From: Carallia brachiata
Taxonomy: Eukaryota; Streptophyta; Magnoliopsida; Malpighiales; Rhizophoraceae
DNA: 64,000 nt
Reading direction: 5' to 3'
Assembly: GCA_021464245.1 (NCBI GenBank)
Contig: JADCRB010000002.1
Span: 4,132,573 to 4,196,572 of the forward strand
The notes below the pieces were generated by a model. It was given only the letters and a program-made list of their open reading frames with translations. It was not told the DNA's origin and did not search any database. This document shows, in pieces, positions 21,605-35,219 of this stretch. Every line of letters begins with the position of its first letter. Positions within the stretch are counted from its first letter, which is position 1. The translations under genes and the position numbers were made by a program.

Positions 21605-22251
21605 ATGGTGTTGACTGCTGATGGTGGGATGTGCTTCTCCGTCCTCTTCTTTATCTTCTTAAACTGCTTAAAGGGAATCCATTGAATTGACATTAAACGC
21701 CCAAATAATAATAGCAGCTCCTCGAAGGTAAATTTAGATAATATTAAACATTAATTTATCCCCCTTTTTTGTTCAGCATTCATGAAATATTTCGCAACTT
21801 TTTTTGATTAATTTCATTGTTTAATATATTCTTCTCTCCCTCCATATTTCTGGGGTTCTTCTATTTTTCTTGCTAGTCAGATCGATTTTGATGTCTCGCT
21901 TGTTCAATGAAAGAGGCAGTGGAAATATTTACTAATTTTATTTTGTAATGAGGCAACTTGGTCTGTTCGCGTTGTTAGGGTAGCCGTCAACTTGTAATTT
22001 AAATAATATTATTAATATAAAGAGTTTAAAATATTAATTTTTTTTATAATTAATTAATTTAAATTTATAAAATATAAAAATAAATAGGGTATTTGTGCTA
22101 TTTGTAACGACGTTTTGGCAAATGTAACAAATTAGTAACTTAACAGTGGGTTTTCATTGTTACAAAAATCAAATAATAGGGGGTGCCATGCTACAATTTA
22201 AAAGAGAAGGTGTGGAACGTTAGTACGTTCTGTGTCGTTGTGGGTGCCGGA

Positions 22252-22258
22252 TATAAAT
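22252..22258 (+). promoter_or_regulatory. Candidate TATA box of ZPR1
   Basis: TATAAAT at 22252-22258 lies about 225 bases before the ZPR1 start codon, which would give a 5' leader of about 190 bases. Only one such box is well placed; no other promoter motif is claimed. Confidence 0.4.
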
Positions 22259-22477
22259 TTCCTTTTTTTCACATTGACCCGCAGGTATGGGTAGAACATT
22301 CTACCGCTTTCTTTCTTTTTGCTTTTTCTTCTTTTTGGGTTTTTGTATTTGGGGCGTCACGAAACTTCTTGTATGTTCTTCTTCTATGCGTAATTATTTT
22401 AGTGACTTAAAGTGCAAAGTGAAAAAGCAGGCCAGAGAGGGAAAGGAAAGAAAGCAAGTGGCTAGGGGTTCCAGAAA

Positions 22478-25400
22478 ATGGAAATCCAAAACAGTAATAA
22501 TGAAGAAGGAATAGTGAACGATGTCAGATCGGTGGTAGAAGCAATTTCCGCCGACGATGTCTCCGACGCCCCTCTTTACCAGGTTGAAAGCCTCTGCATG
22601 CGTTGCGGCCAAAATGTATATTTTCTCTACACATATCTCTTTATATATGTGATTGTGTGTGTTCAGCATTCAATTTAAATATCATCTATTCTTCCCCTTT
22701 GAGAAGGGTGCTCGTTTGGTCATGTTGTGCACACTGTGGTTCAAATGATTTTAGGGCTAATATGTTGGGATTCGTTCTCCTTAACTTGGCCTAAAAACAG
22801 GTTCTTTTCAGTAGGAGGAGGAACCCCGACTTGTTAAAAACAAAACAAGAAGGAAAAAGTAGTTATATCACAGTTTGTTTGGCCATGTAAGAAGTGAAGT
22901 CAGCTAAAAACATGATGGTATAAGAACTCTGCAGGGTTGCCTACTCTGATTGAAATGATTCGGGGATGAATATCTTGGGGCTCCCGATCAACTTACTCGG
23001 TCTAATTCGCTAAGTTTGGTGTGAGATGATCTAATTGTTCTAAATACTTCGTGACCAAAGATTACCGAGTCAATGTGGGTCGTTCCCCCGCTCTTCTCTC
23101 GCCATTGTACTTGGATTTGGTCACCCCTCTTGATTGGATAATAATTCCCGACCTTCTGACCAAACTATATTTCTAACTGTTTGTTTCAAATTGTGAAGTG
23201 CTAATATGGAATGCACTTCAATGACTTGTTGTGAGGCAAATTTATGTGTTTTTTCAACAGGGTATGTCAAGGTTTTTATTGACGATGATTCCACACTTCA
23301 GAAAGGTACGTGTCTTATCTGCTCCTCATCTTCAATCTTCTTTTTCTAATTTTCTGATAGACTTTTCTTTTGTAAATCTTATTTCTTTGTTTATGGCAAT
23401 TAATCCGTTATTTTTGGTTTGATTATTGGAAAGCTGCTAATGGGTCAATCTTAATACTTTCATCTTTTCTCTTTTTGGGTTTCATTGCATGAAAATCTAA
23501 AAGAAGTGCATCCTAAGCTTTGACAATCACTTCCTAATTGCACCTTTATGAAATATGAAGCATCAATTTTTTTTTTTTTTTTCATGATTGGTCTGAAATC
23601 ACAATACAGTCCCTATATCAAGTTTCTGTGTCCTTGCAGATCTTGTTATCAGCTTTTGAATGTCCACACTGTGGTGAGAGGTAACCTGACCTGTTGCTTT
23701 AAGATGGGGGGACTTTTTTTGAATATGCAGGCAAATGGACCTTGTCCATGACTTATTCCATTCTTTGTCACTTTTCTTCTTTTGTTTTTTTAATTCCCTA
23801 GAAACAATGAAGTTCAATTTGCGGGTGAAATTCAGCGTCACGGTTGCTGTTATCAGCTGGAAATCCCATCAGGCGAACAGAAGGTAATCTCTTGAAATGA
23901 TTAAAGTTCATAATGCATTTCACCAATAATTAATTTTGGAATAACAAGTTCTCTAGCTTAAGTTTGAATATTCTCTGCTTTAGAGGTAGTTTTTCCCGGC
24001 CATATATTGCATTAGATTAATAAGTGCTACTACCTTTTGAGTGTTGGCATCTCTTTTTACCTACTTCCTCTTTATTTCATTGATAAATTCTTGCATTTGG
24101 TTGTTCAGTATATTTGGTTGCATTGTGGGAGTATTACCCATGGTTTGATCTTCAGTTTTCTTGATTCTTTGAATAAATTGTCAAACTATGGATGTATTCT
24201 CCTCAAATGACCCCTGTTTGTTTTCTTTTTCTTCTTGCCCTTCGTCTTCTTATCTCTTTTAGACTCTTCTTCTTTTTAATATGCTGAAGAAATTTTATAA
24301 TATTTTTATTTCTCTCAAATTTGTGTTTCTTGATAATCCAGATGCTTAATCGACAAGTAGTGAAATCTGAGTCTGCCACCGTAAAGGTACCATTTCCTGA
24401 TCTTGCTTTCCCCATTTCTTGCATCAAAGTTTTTTATAGTTGAACTTCCCTTTTTTTAGAGCTCTTTTCTTTCTTTGTTTTTTTTTTCTCTCTCTAAATA
24501 CCACCTTAGATAAGTCTGCGGCACATAAGGCTTGGTTGGATCAATTTTCCTGATTTCATTGATGGTGCCTCTGTCATAATGGCTTTGCTACTGCAGTTTG
24601 GTTGAAGTTGGTGTAATTTTTAACACTTAAATTTAAGATGGAATTTTAAGCTTACGCATGGCGTTAGCTCTAAATCTGATAATTCTGATAGGCGGCTCCT
24701 ACTCCTTTCCATATTACGGGCGATTTTCCTGAAATGTTCACTGACATTCGGGAATTTTTTATTGGTTCTTGAGTACATTTCATGACCCCACTATTGAATT
24801 TTTCATCTCTTCTGAGGCAATTTAAATTAAGCTGCAAGTTGGCTGGTTGTTTTGGACTTTTTTTCTTATATGTTCTTGGCTTTTATATTCGTGGTATGGT
24901 GATTGGTTGGGATTAATTGTTAGTTGAGTTGAGCTCCTTGAGGCTGAGTTAAAGATCACTAGTGGCTGTAAGGCAGCAAGTGATAAGTGTTATTTCGTTC
25001 CTTTTATTGCATAGCTAGCATTTGTGTCTGCTCTATTTAATTCGGGATGAAAAGCTAATTGTTGGAATCTTTGCCGTAGGGCATATCTTTTGGCATTGCT
25101 TGGGCATTGAGAAGGGTGTTGGTGCTCGTCCAAATTTTAGTCTTAAATCTTTGACTTTGAACTAACCTGCAATTTTGCTTGTCTACCTATGCATACAGGT
25201 CCCCGAACTGGATTTTGAGATTCCTCCAGAGGCACAACGTGGCAGTCTATCAACTGTATTCCCTACATCCTTCTCTTTTATTTTATGTTTTTGGTTTCTC
25301 TGTTGGCAAGACAGAATTCTCGTGGCTTGTTTTATCTAATTTGCATTTCCCTGGCCAATTGTTTTTATATGTTAAAAAAACATGTTTGGTCACTGAACTT

Positions 25401-28400
25401 TATAGCTACGTTTTGTTGGGCCTTTGGTCTTTTGTTGTGTTTGAGTAACATCACTTCTTTTGGGTGGGACAGTGTTGATTCTCTTAACAACTATTTTTGT
25501 ATTTTATATAAGTTTGATGTTTCATGTTATATGCTTAAATAAATTACATTGGAAATGGAGCTAACGATACACAATGTTGCGAGAATTATTATGAAATAGG
25601 AGGTATCAATTGCATGCTGGAAGAACATCAAAATTGTAGAATTGCAAATTAACTTCAACTTCATTTTAAGCTTTCTTTTTCTTTCCTCAACTTCTTTCTC
25701 ATTTGATTTCCTTTTCTGGCTGGCAATTTATGTTTGTATCTGTTGGGGAAAAGAAATGAGAATAAAGGATCTGGACATTAATTGGTAGTTGAGTTTTCAA
25801 ATTTTCTCTTTCTAGTACTAAAATCAGGAAGAATAAATAAATAACTTAGTAATGCTTGCTTGACTGACTGATCATATCACTGCACCGACGGAGAGAAACC
25901 ATAGGTCGGTAGCTTTTGCTAGATGTTGCACTGGAAAGTTCTCCTTTTACGTGCATCGGCAGACTTTGTTAGATGCAGGTTTGTTTCATTTTGACATTAA
26001 TTGTAAGCTTACTCTTTGAATTCTGTTTTATTGATTTTGATTACCTGGCAGCTTCATAAAGGACTATGGAATGCCAATAAATTCTGTTGCTTTGTTTACA
26101 AGGTTACTGTGACTCACGTTTTAGAATGCTGCATACTGTGATAATGCTCACATTGGTTGCTGGTGCATCATGTGAAGTTGGTTGGAGTTTGTCCTGACCA
26201 ATCATCTGGTTGCTGCTATGAGTTTGTTGCTCATGTTGCATAATCATTTCTAGGGCATATTTATGCTTTCGATGAACCCTTGAGCCATTTGGATAATTCC
26301 TTTAGGTGGAAGGTATTCTTGTACGAGCAGCTGATGAGCTGCAGGCACTTCAAGAAGAACGCAAGGTATGAGCTGCTCATGAGCTGCTTAGTGTTGTTTT
26401 AATTGCTTTCTTTCAATTTTTAATGCATTGTTCTGGGCTTTGCAGAAAGTGGATCCTCAGACTGCTGAAGCAATAGATCAATTCTTGCTGAAACTAAGAG
26501 CTTGTGCAGCAGGAGACTTGTCTTTCACCTTTATTCTCGATGATCCTGCTGGAAACAGTTTCATTGAAAACCCGTAAGCAATTGCTTTTATTGCTAGGAA
26601 CCTTTCGCTGTTCATCTCTGGTCGTTTGAGTTGTGGAGTGATGTGGGACTCTCTCTCTCTCTCAGAGTTTGTGTTTGTGTGAGAGAAAGACATAGAAAAG
26701 CATCGTTATCTATGCTTTTGGTGGCACCTGTCATACTTGCATGCGTATTATAACCTTCAAAATTCTTGAGGACATTTGGTTGAAGATCCATTGTGATCTT
26801 TTCGGGATTTGTAGCTGAATTAGTATGCTCTTGGGCTGGCTTTTGGCTGAGAAGTTTATGGTTTCTTGTATAGTGTGTTGTAATGAATCTTTGGTAATCT
26901 CTGTTTGAATCTAAATAAAGATTTTAAAATTTGTGTGCAGAAATGCTCCTTCCCCTGATCCATCGTTGATTGTTAAGTTCTATGAACGAACTCTGGAGCA
27001 ACAAGCATCACTAGGCTATGTAGTGGACCCATCACAATTGGGAGAAACTGGCAATGGGCCATCATCGGAGATGATGAGTAGCATTTCTGATCAAACAAGA
27101 GGAGAACCTCATGGATCAGTTGGAACAGCAGCTGGACATCGGGCTATTGCGCAAAGCAATAGCGCAGAAATAGCAGAAGCTTTATTTCGGTACACTGCAC
27201 CAGAGGAGGTAAAAGTTGTTAACAACTCCTGTTTAACTTGTTTTCATAGATAAAGAATTTTATTGCTTTTGGTGGTTTGCTTTGGTAGGTAATGACTTTT
27301 CCATCGACTTGCGGAGCCTGTGCCACAAGGTGTGAGACTCGAATGTTCGTCACAAGTATCCTTCACCTCCATAATTTATCTCTACCATCAATATTCGGTT
27401 ATTTTATCACTGCACTGGGTTAAGGCATTTGGATTTGCGAATGCAACTAGCTAGTTGAGCTTTTAGTTTATGGTTATATTTCCTCAAGCACCTTTACGCT
27501 CAACATGCAAGATATGAATGTTCCAAGCAACTTGCCATGATGTTTGAATTATTTTGGTAGATTGCTTTGCAGGTTTTATCGTACTTAGGTTTTGTAAGAG
27601 GATAAGTGATAATCAGATAAATGCTTGTAGAGCATATCTACTCTTACTGTCTTTTTCCCTGCATTTTCTTTTCTGATTTCCTCCAATCAGGAGACACTAT
27701 CCACTTTGGGAGGTGCATACCTTTAAACAACTACAGTCAATCAATTATGTGCTGTTATGTATGAATCATTAATTGGGAACTGGTATGAGTTACTGTTTAT
27801 ATTAATAGGATTTTATGTTGCATGTATTAAAAACTATACTATAAATCACTTGACGAAATTGCAAGGGTGGTAAAACCGTTGCGTGTTATGATCTGGTCTG
27901 TGAATGCACTGGGTTCTCAAAGAGCAAAAATTATTATTATTATTATTATTATCTTCGAAGTTGTGGATCTAAATTTTACTTTCTGATTTTGTGCATGAGC
28001 ACGTTGACTTCCTCGTTTAGTGGACAAACATGTCAATCTTAACTGACTGCAGAGATCCCATACTTCCAGGAAGTAATAGTCATGGCATCCACTTGTGATT
28101 CCTGTGGTTACCGAAGTTCAGAGGTTTGTAGTAACCCAACCATTTTTTTTTTTTTTGGAATGATAGAGGTTTGTGCGTTTTTTTTTCTGTGGTCTCTATT
28201 TTCTTACCAAAGTAGTTATTTCCCATGCAGCTGAAGCCAGGTGGGCGAATTCCTGAAAAAGGAAAAAGAATCACTCTTTGTGTGAAGAATATAAAGGACT
28301 TAAGTCGTGATATTATTAAGGTCTCCTCCAATTTTTTCTTTTTTTCTTGTTACACGAAATTATTTTCTCTTTTATTGTAGTTTCTGTGATCTGGGGTTCA

Positions 28401-31400
28401 CTTTTATATATCCACTAAAAAGAAGAGGGAGACAATTGGGATAATTTTAAATTCTTGGATTTAATACGTGATGGAGAGGGAGGTTAGCAATCCTTAGCTT
28501 TTTCTCCCTGTTCAAAAATTAGCTTATGAGGAAGTTGAATCATTGGAAACTTTTGTTAAAGCATGTATTTCTTATTCAGAATATGTCAATGGGCATTGCT
28601 GTTTGGATTAGGATATGCTTCTACGCAAATGCTTGTTTTTATGCAATAATGAATCATGAGTTTACTTTGAGTTTGAAGGATTGTCATTATAACGTGCAAT
28701 TAGCCCTTGTTACCTCCCTTCATGGCTTTTCTTCAGTGACCAATGCCTTCTATCTCTAATATCATTATCCCAGATTTCCAATGGTCACATATCCTAATTG
28801 CAATTCTCAATATAGCCCACCAAAAGAGTACATAGTCTGTGTTTTCTCTAATATCTCTTTAAGTCAGTCATGAAAAGGTTGTGCAAGTGTGATAAAGAAC
28901 CAATCAGGGCCATGGTTATTGTGTTGCTTGGAACTGCATGGTTGTTGGCCTTCCGTGTTTTTTTTTTATTTTTGAGGTCTGTTGTCCTACTTTTTCATAT
29001 TCTGGTGCCTTTACAATGGTATCAATGTACATAATTAGTAGTCCAATTATGAACAAAAATTGAATTGAATGATTAGTCGCAGCTGCCTACTCTTGCTGTC
29101 CAGCTACTTGTCTTTTTTTTTTTTTTTCCCTCCTTTTTTTGTGTTCTTGAATTTCTCATCCCACAGGAGATGAGTTCTGTTCTGTGGAATAGCTTCCAAC
29201 ACATGACTAAGCTTGAGATGGAATAGGCATATAAGATATTGCATTGGACATGCATGTACATGAGACTTGTCACATAATAACATATATATTTCATTTACCA
29301 AGAATGGAGGAGAATATTATTTTGGATGTTGCTTTGTGTCTTTTGTGAATATTGAAGCGGTAACTATGATATTTCTAAGGACCCAACGCCCTTTTTTTTT
29401 TTTTTTTAATCTATGGAACGCTTCACTTGTTTTCCACATAACACGAGGTCAAAACAGGTCTTTTTATTAGCTATTACTGTATGGTAAAAAGTAGAAATAG
29501 AGGTCAAAACGGGTCATTTTGTCAGGTCACTTTAGGTTCAGTATATTTCAGGCCGTGTTGCTTGATATATGCATATGACAGAGGGTCTCTTTGACGTTAA
29601 TTAAAAAAACAAAAATATTGATTCTAAATCAAGAAAGTGGGGAAGCAGGCATGGACCTCTAAGGTTCTGTGCAATACTCGCACATCTTTCCAGGTGCTTC
29701 AGAAGACAATAAAGCCAGAAAATGTTTTTTTTTTAGTGGTATAATTGATCAGCCGTCAATCCTTCGCGATGTCCCCAGCCCAGAGTTACTTTTTATTTTC
29801 AATTTCTTTCTTTTTCAGGATGAATCTCCATTTCAAACTTTCAGTGTTTAAGAGATACCCAGTACTTTGGCACGTTTCACCTGTTATATATATATATATA
29901 TATCAATCTAGATCTATTGGTGGTTGATTCATGCACAGTTTGATAATTCTAGAATATGAAACCATGGCCAAATGACTTTGAGTCCATTTAACTGTGCGGA
30001 TGCAATCTTCTGTATCTGCTGCAATCACTGTTTGAACGACCCTACATAACAGGCTGTTTTTGTTTGGTTAATTTTATATGCAATAGACAGCCTAGATGCC
30101 TAATCTGATTTTAGTTTGGCTTTTGTGTGATTTTTGCTTGCAACTGTTCCATATTTGCTGGTTGTGATGGGATAACAAATACCACCTTCCAAGTGAGAAG
30201 GAGATGAGATAATAAATTACTGTTGGCTTTATTATGTGTTTTATGCACAATACATGCCCTTACTGTTTCTCTCTCTCACTCTCTGGCTCTCTCTTTGGGA
30301 GTGATAAGAACAATTTTAAATTCAAGATAGATCTTTTGAAGGTAATCTAGTCTATTTTTGGTTTGCAAACATGTTAATTTTGAATGAGTGCATGACAAGG
30401 ATTTTATTTGACTTCTGCAATATGATTTCTCATTTGTATTTGTCCTTTCGTTTTCTTTGGTCCATGACTCTTGGGCTCAATGTTGTTCCAGTGTTTTAGT
30501 GTAGGTGGAACTCTATTGTTTATCTTTCTCTTAGTGATTTAGTTAAAACACGTGCTTTTGAACTTAAGATAAATGTTCATGCTTTTTTAAATGGAAATTT
30601 TTTTTTTGTTTATTTGTGTTATTGGCTGGAGGTTGCAGAATTAGAGATGTTTCTTATGTTTAGGCCTCCTAAAATGTTCATGCTTTTTTAAATGAAAAAA
30701 ACAAAAAAATTGTTTATTTGTGTTATTAGTTGGAGGTTGCAGAATTATAGATGTTTCTTATTTTCAGTCCATTAAGAGGTATATTTGTTTATGAGCTAAA
30801 CAATGAGGGTAGCTGCTCCATTCTCATAAACCTCATACCCCTTTTATAGAATTAGAATGCGACCTCAAAGATACAGGTGTAAGTTCATAATCACTGTGGT
30901 GTCCTCGTAGGGACATGTTTCTCATTTTTAGACTCATGCATTTTGTATTCCTTTTGTGTCTGCAAATCATGTTGTCATTCTTTTGTGTTACCAGTCAGAT
31001 ACTGCGAGTGTTAAAATCCCGGAGCTTGACTTAGAGCTGGCAAGTGGACATTGGGTGGAGTGGTTACAACTGTTGAAGGTTTGATTACGAAAATCTGTGA
31101 AAGTAAGTATAAAACTTAATTAAATTTCTCAGTTGCAGTTTCATGTGATTAATTTTACTGCATCAATATTCATTTTTAATTACCTTCAATCTATTCATTG
31201 AAAATCTGTATTTCATTCACCTAGATTCTTATTATTTAGTCTTCTCAGAATGGATCAGTGCATATGCTGTCTCATCATGCATTCCATGTTGATAGCTAAT
31301 GAGCGATTGATCCCTCACAGACATCCATATGGTTGAGAGCTTGAGCACCTAAATTGGGGGTCTAAGGTCCGCACCATTAGATAGGATGAGAGGGAATTAT

Positions 31401-33908
31401 GGAATAGCTAAACCATTTGATGGGACTGGGGTGACGGGGTGCGAGTTGTGGGACAGGGGACAACTGCCCCTTGTCGTGTAGGTACATAGCTCAATGGGCC
31501 TCTTAGTAGACCAAAAGTGGGAAAAAGAAAAATTCGTGAGCCATTCCATTTCTTCTGTCGGAAAGAACACAAAATATTTGAGATTCTACAATTTTGTGAC
31601 TATAATATGGTATCAAATTGGAGTTTGTTATTTTCCCCTTTATGCTCCTGTATGTTTATGCATTGTTTGATCTGGCAATGGGTTAAATTTTTTATGGACT
31701 TGCAATTTATGGTTACCACTTCCAATGTTTGTGACTTGATGTATAGGCCTGGAGAGAGTGCATGGGTTTACGTTTGGAGATAGCCTTGATGAACATAAAA
31801 AAAGCATGTGGCAGGAATTTAGAGCAAAGCTAAACAAGGTACGATGTTTGCCCGCTCTTTTATGAGCCAGTATACAGAGATGAAAAGTTATGTTTTTCCT
31901 TTCTATTTAATTTTTTCCTGGGGTTTTTGGCTGGTTGGTTATCCTTTTGTTATTTTTTATTTTGTACACTGAGATTTTTTGGCACTGTGTGTTTTACTCT
32001 ACAATCCTCCATTCATTACTTGCTAATGTGAGTGTGAAGAGATGATCTTTAAGAGCATCATTAACTGCGAGTTTTTAATTAATTTGCCAAGAAAAGTGTG
32101 TGGAATCTCTTGTATTCTTTAATGCTTCCCAGTTTTTCTTATTTTGTTCAATATCTTTAGAATGCATCGCTTAGTGTTTCCCTTAGCCAATAGTAATTTT
32201 CCATCATGTCATGAAGAAGTGTTGAAAACGTTTTCTACAAGAAATTTCCTATTTTGCTGTTTTTCTCTCTGGAGATTGACGTTGAGTTCCCATTTTTCAC
32301 TTTCTATTGAGATTCTTGCCTTTTTGTCTTCTTTTCATTATTATGTTAATTGCAGCTTTTGAATATTGAAGAACCTTGGACTTTGATCCTTGATGATGCA
32401 TTGGCAAATTCTTTTGTTGCACCAGCAACTGATGATATTAATGATGATGCTCAGTTAACATGTAAGTCATTTTCCTTCACACTTTGACTTTTAGGCAGGT
32501 TTAATGTGGTGTGTGAATACTTCCTTTGTGGATTTCTGGGATTCATCCGGGTGGATGATGTTTCTATTGCCAAAAGCCTCTGCGTTCATATAGCTAAGAA
32601 TTAGCTTTCTTGTACCCTAATAAGGTATTAGGTCTCCTTATTTCACACTGAACCTATTGTGTGCTTTCCACCATGTGCATACATAAATAGAATCATGTGC
32701 AACCATCTATACTGAACAAGGCACTAAAAGGGATGGCTAGCTTTGTATTGCATGGGTGCCTTTGGAAAAGGCACAATTACCTTGGATTGATTTCCTTTCG
32801 TGCAAGTATATGTGCTTGAAGGTCACATTGCCAACTTTTTTTGTCAATCCTTTTAGTTCTTCCTCTGCTTAACAGGGGCAAAAAAATAGGAGTGATTTGT
32901 TAGTCAGGACATGTATTTTGAACAATTACATGAAGCATTGCAGAAATGTGTGTAAAAAGATGCATTTAATTTGGGAGCTTTTACTTTGTGGAGCAGCCAA
33001 CTGGTGGCTTATTTGTTCCTCAGCAACGTGCAAATCTTAATATAGAAATACTTTACAAATCTTGGATAGCAATTATGTGCTGTGTTATCTCATGAGTTTA
33101 TTACATGGTATTTGACAGTTTCATTTTTAGTGGCATTTGTTATTGTCAATTAATGCATGCATACAACTGACTGAAATGTTCAAAGGAATTTGTGTGAGAA
33201 GACCAAAACATCAAGTTTTTTTGGCTGTGAATCTATGATGTCTTGAAAACTAAATGTTTTTCATAACAAATTGTTTTTATTTGTCAAAATTGCTTTGATA
33301 AGAGTTCACATATGAAAAAGATAGTAGTTATTCGATGAAATCCTTGATGCAGAAGATCAAAATTTTTTTGCAAATAATTCTACTTCTGATATTGAGTAAA
33401 ATCTGGACGCTATTTCGTCATGGTGCTTATGAATTTTTCCCTCAAAGGAATAAGATTTGTATCCGTGTTCTGGACTTGTTAAGAAACAGAAGTGGATTGG
33501 TTTTAAAATTTGTTGGTAGACATTACTTTCTTGATTCCAAATTTGCTATTTCACCTACTTACACACTTTTTGAGCTTATAAAGAATATGTTGGGGAGGAA
33601 GCAGCCATGTAAAGGGTGGCACAAGGTATCCTACAGCGTGCAAGGAATTTCTCATGTTACAGATGAACTTATTCTTAATTTACTTGTTTTCTTAAATGCT
33701 TCCTAGGAAATTTTATTTTCCATCGGCATATTTGGTTGTACTGTTTATGCATGCACATCATGAGCGCCACTGTCTTCTCTCTTGAATAATGCTTGGTTTG
33801 CCATGTTCAGTTGAAGAATATGAAAGATCCTGGGAACAGAATGAGGAGTTGGGGCTGAACGATATTGATACTTCGTCAGCAGATGCCGCCTACAAGTCGA
33901 CGACCTGA
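22478..33908 (+). CDS. ZPR1: ZPR1 zinc-finger protein, 16 coding exons (one frameshift)
   Basis: ZPR1 proteins bind translation elongation factor eEF1A, act as its folding chaperone, and shuttle between cytoplasm and nucleolus. Exons, all with GT/AG borders: 22478-22615, 23261-23305, 23640-23680, 23802-23883, 24342-24386, 25199-25255, 26306-26365, 26446-26573, 26941-27208, 27289-27355, 28053-28123, 28231-28320, 30995-31102, 31747-31838, 32356-32461, 33811-33908. The two ZPR1 zinc fingers are C40-X2-C43-X25-C69-X2-C72 and C296-X2-C299-X25-C325-X2-C328, each followed by a beta-rich domain ([11 protein letters not shown] and K-I-P-E-L-D-L-E-L). An intact protein would have 498 residues, the normal plant length. 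Exon 13 is one base short (near 31048), so as written translation stops after 393 codons, inside the second beta-rich domain. Frame and splice sites are otherwise perfect. Confidence 0.95.
27931..27952. repeat. (ATT)n microsatellite in ZPR1 intron 10
   Basis: Seven uninterrupted TTA/ATT units in the intron between exons 10 and 11. Confidence 0.95.
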
Positions 33909-34338
33909 AATGAGAAAAACGGTGGCTGAAGTTATTAAAGTTTCAGTTTTCTCCTCAATGTTTTTTTCTTCTTTTTGTTCGTCGGGTTGGGAGCTTTATG
34001 GCATTTTGGCTTGGAAATGGATATATTGGGGGATGTTGGTTTAGAAGATGGGAAAATGACAGACAGGCACGTATGATCCAAGAGTTTTTTGTCTTAAACT
34101 CGGCATCCGAATTTGGTACTTGCTAGGTGAATTTACGTTAATTTGTCAAAGTGAGCTGTTACAGAATAACCTTCCACCATGGTTTCCCTCCTTGATTTGT
34201 CATTACAGTCGAAGCTGTTTGAGGAAATACTCTTTACAGGTATTTTCAATTCAGGTACATGATAGGACATAATGACAATATAATAGTTAATCTCAATTAT
34301 ATTTGGAATTAAGACTTTATTATTTTCTTATAGTAGCC

Positions 34339-34472
34339 AGGTATCTTGGTCAAAACAGCACTAACACAAACACCTTCTATTGTGAAAAATATGAAGAGGT
34401 GGAGGGCAACAAGCAGTGCCCGTGTTCTCCATGTCATGATCATAATCAACCGTCTGCAATGTTGTCGCATGG
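34339..34472 (-). pseudogene. HAK pseudogene, exon-8-like fragment
   Basis: The - strand matches the start of exon 8 of the HAK gene at 56350-56490 closely, including I-M-T-W-R-T-R-A-L-L-V-A-L and V-S-A-V-L-T-K-I-P. It is cut off after that segment and not followed by the cytoplasmic C-terminal region. With the exon-2 and exon-1 fragments to its right it forms an inverted, internally deleted HAK copy: exons 3 to 7 are missing. Confidence 0.88.
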
Positions 34473-34822
34473 GGAGGAGAGTTGCACTCAACCTACGCTG
34501 AAATTTCATTCATAATTATTTCATTGGATCAATTCATCATGTGCAGGTTGATCCAATCTATAAACTAATATAAACACATGGATATTTAAACCTATTAACT
34601 CTAAGCCATTGTAAAAATTACTTTTTTTTTGCCCCCTTTTTCTCCCAATTTCCATCTGAAAATTGATTTCTAAAAATTTGGACCACCAAACAAACAAAAG
34701 GGAACAAAAGGGTAAATAATAAATAATAATAATAATAAAATGAGTCAAGAAACAAGAAAATCATGCATGCTTTAGCGAAGATCAGAGATATTTCTGGTTT
34801 TGAAGGTCCAAAGTGCACATAC

Positions 34823-34997
34823 CTTGTCCGTTTTCATCAGCCCAATTGATGATAGGCAAGCATATTTGACAAACCCCAGTATGAATAAGATTGAGGGTCC
34901 AGAGTATGATGCTATAAATTCCCAAATAATCACCTTCCTTCAGTGGAGGATTTGAGTGGCATTGACGAGTATACACATACAATGGTGAACAGGAGAT
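34823..34997 (-). pseudogene. HAK pseudogene, exon-2-like fragment
   Basis: The - strand matches HAK exon 2 (S-P-L-Y-V-Y, then [10 protein letters not shown] and W-T-L), covering the first membrane segments. The match ends at G-Q-G followed by a preserved splice donor (GGACAAG|GTATGT), so this is a genomic copy and not a processed one. Small insertions disturb the second membrane segment. Confidence 0.85.
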
Positions 34998-35111
34998 GTT
35001 GCCTGCAGACATCCAAATACAACTCCCATTTTCTAGGCTCCTGAAACACAGGCACACAACACAAGACTTTCTTCACACTCCTTGATATCACTTATCAGAA
35101 GTAGTGCAATC

Positions 35112-35210
35112 TGCCTCAAATGCCAATTGTCATCTCCTTCACTCTTCTGTTAACTCTTTCAGCTCTTCTTTAACAGAAGGGAGGAGATGAAGATTGGCAT
35201 TATGGGCCAG
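35112..35210. pseudogene. HAK exon-1-like fragments in head-to-head inverted repeat
   Basis: The sequence TGCCAATTGTCATCTCC (about 35120 on) matches HAK exon 1 (51560-51590) on the + strand. About 50 bases further the same stretch returns inverted (AGATGAAGATTGGCAT, about 35189-35204). The pair can form a hairpin with arms of roughly 35 bases. Confidence 0.7.
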
Positions 35211-35219
35211 ATTGCATAA

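Noticed and set aside
22183..22514. Open frames upstream of the ZPR1 start
   Set aside because: They overlap the presumed promoter and leader, have no domain, and are T-rich chance frames.
34303..34515. + strand frame over the HAK pseudogene fragment
   Set aside because: The - strand of the same interval matches HAK exon 8; the + frame is its shadow.
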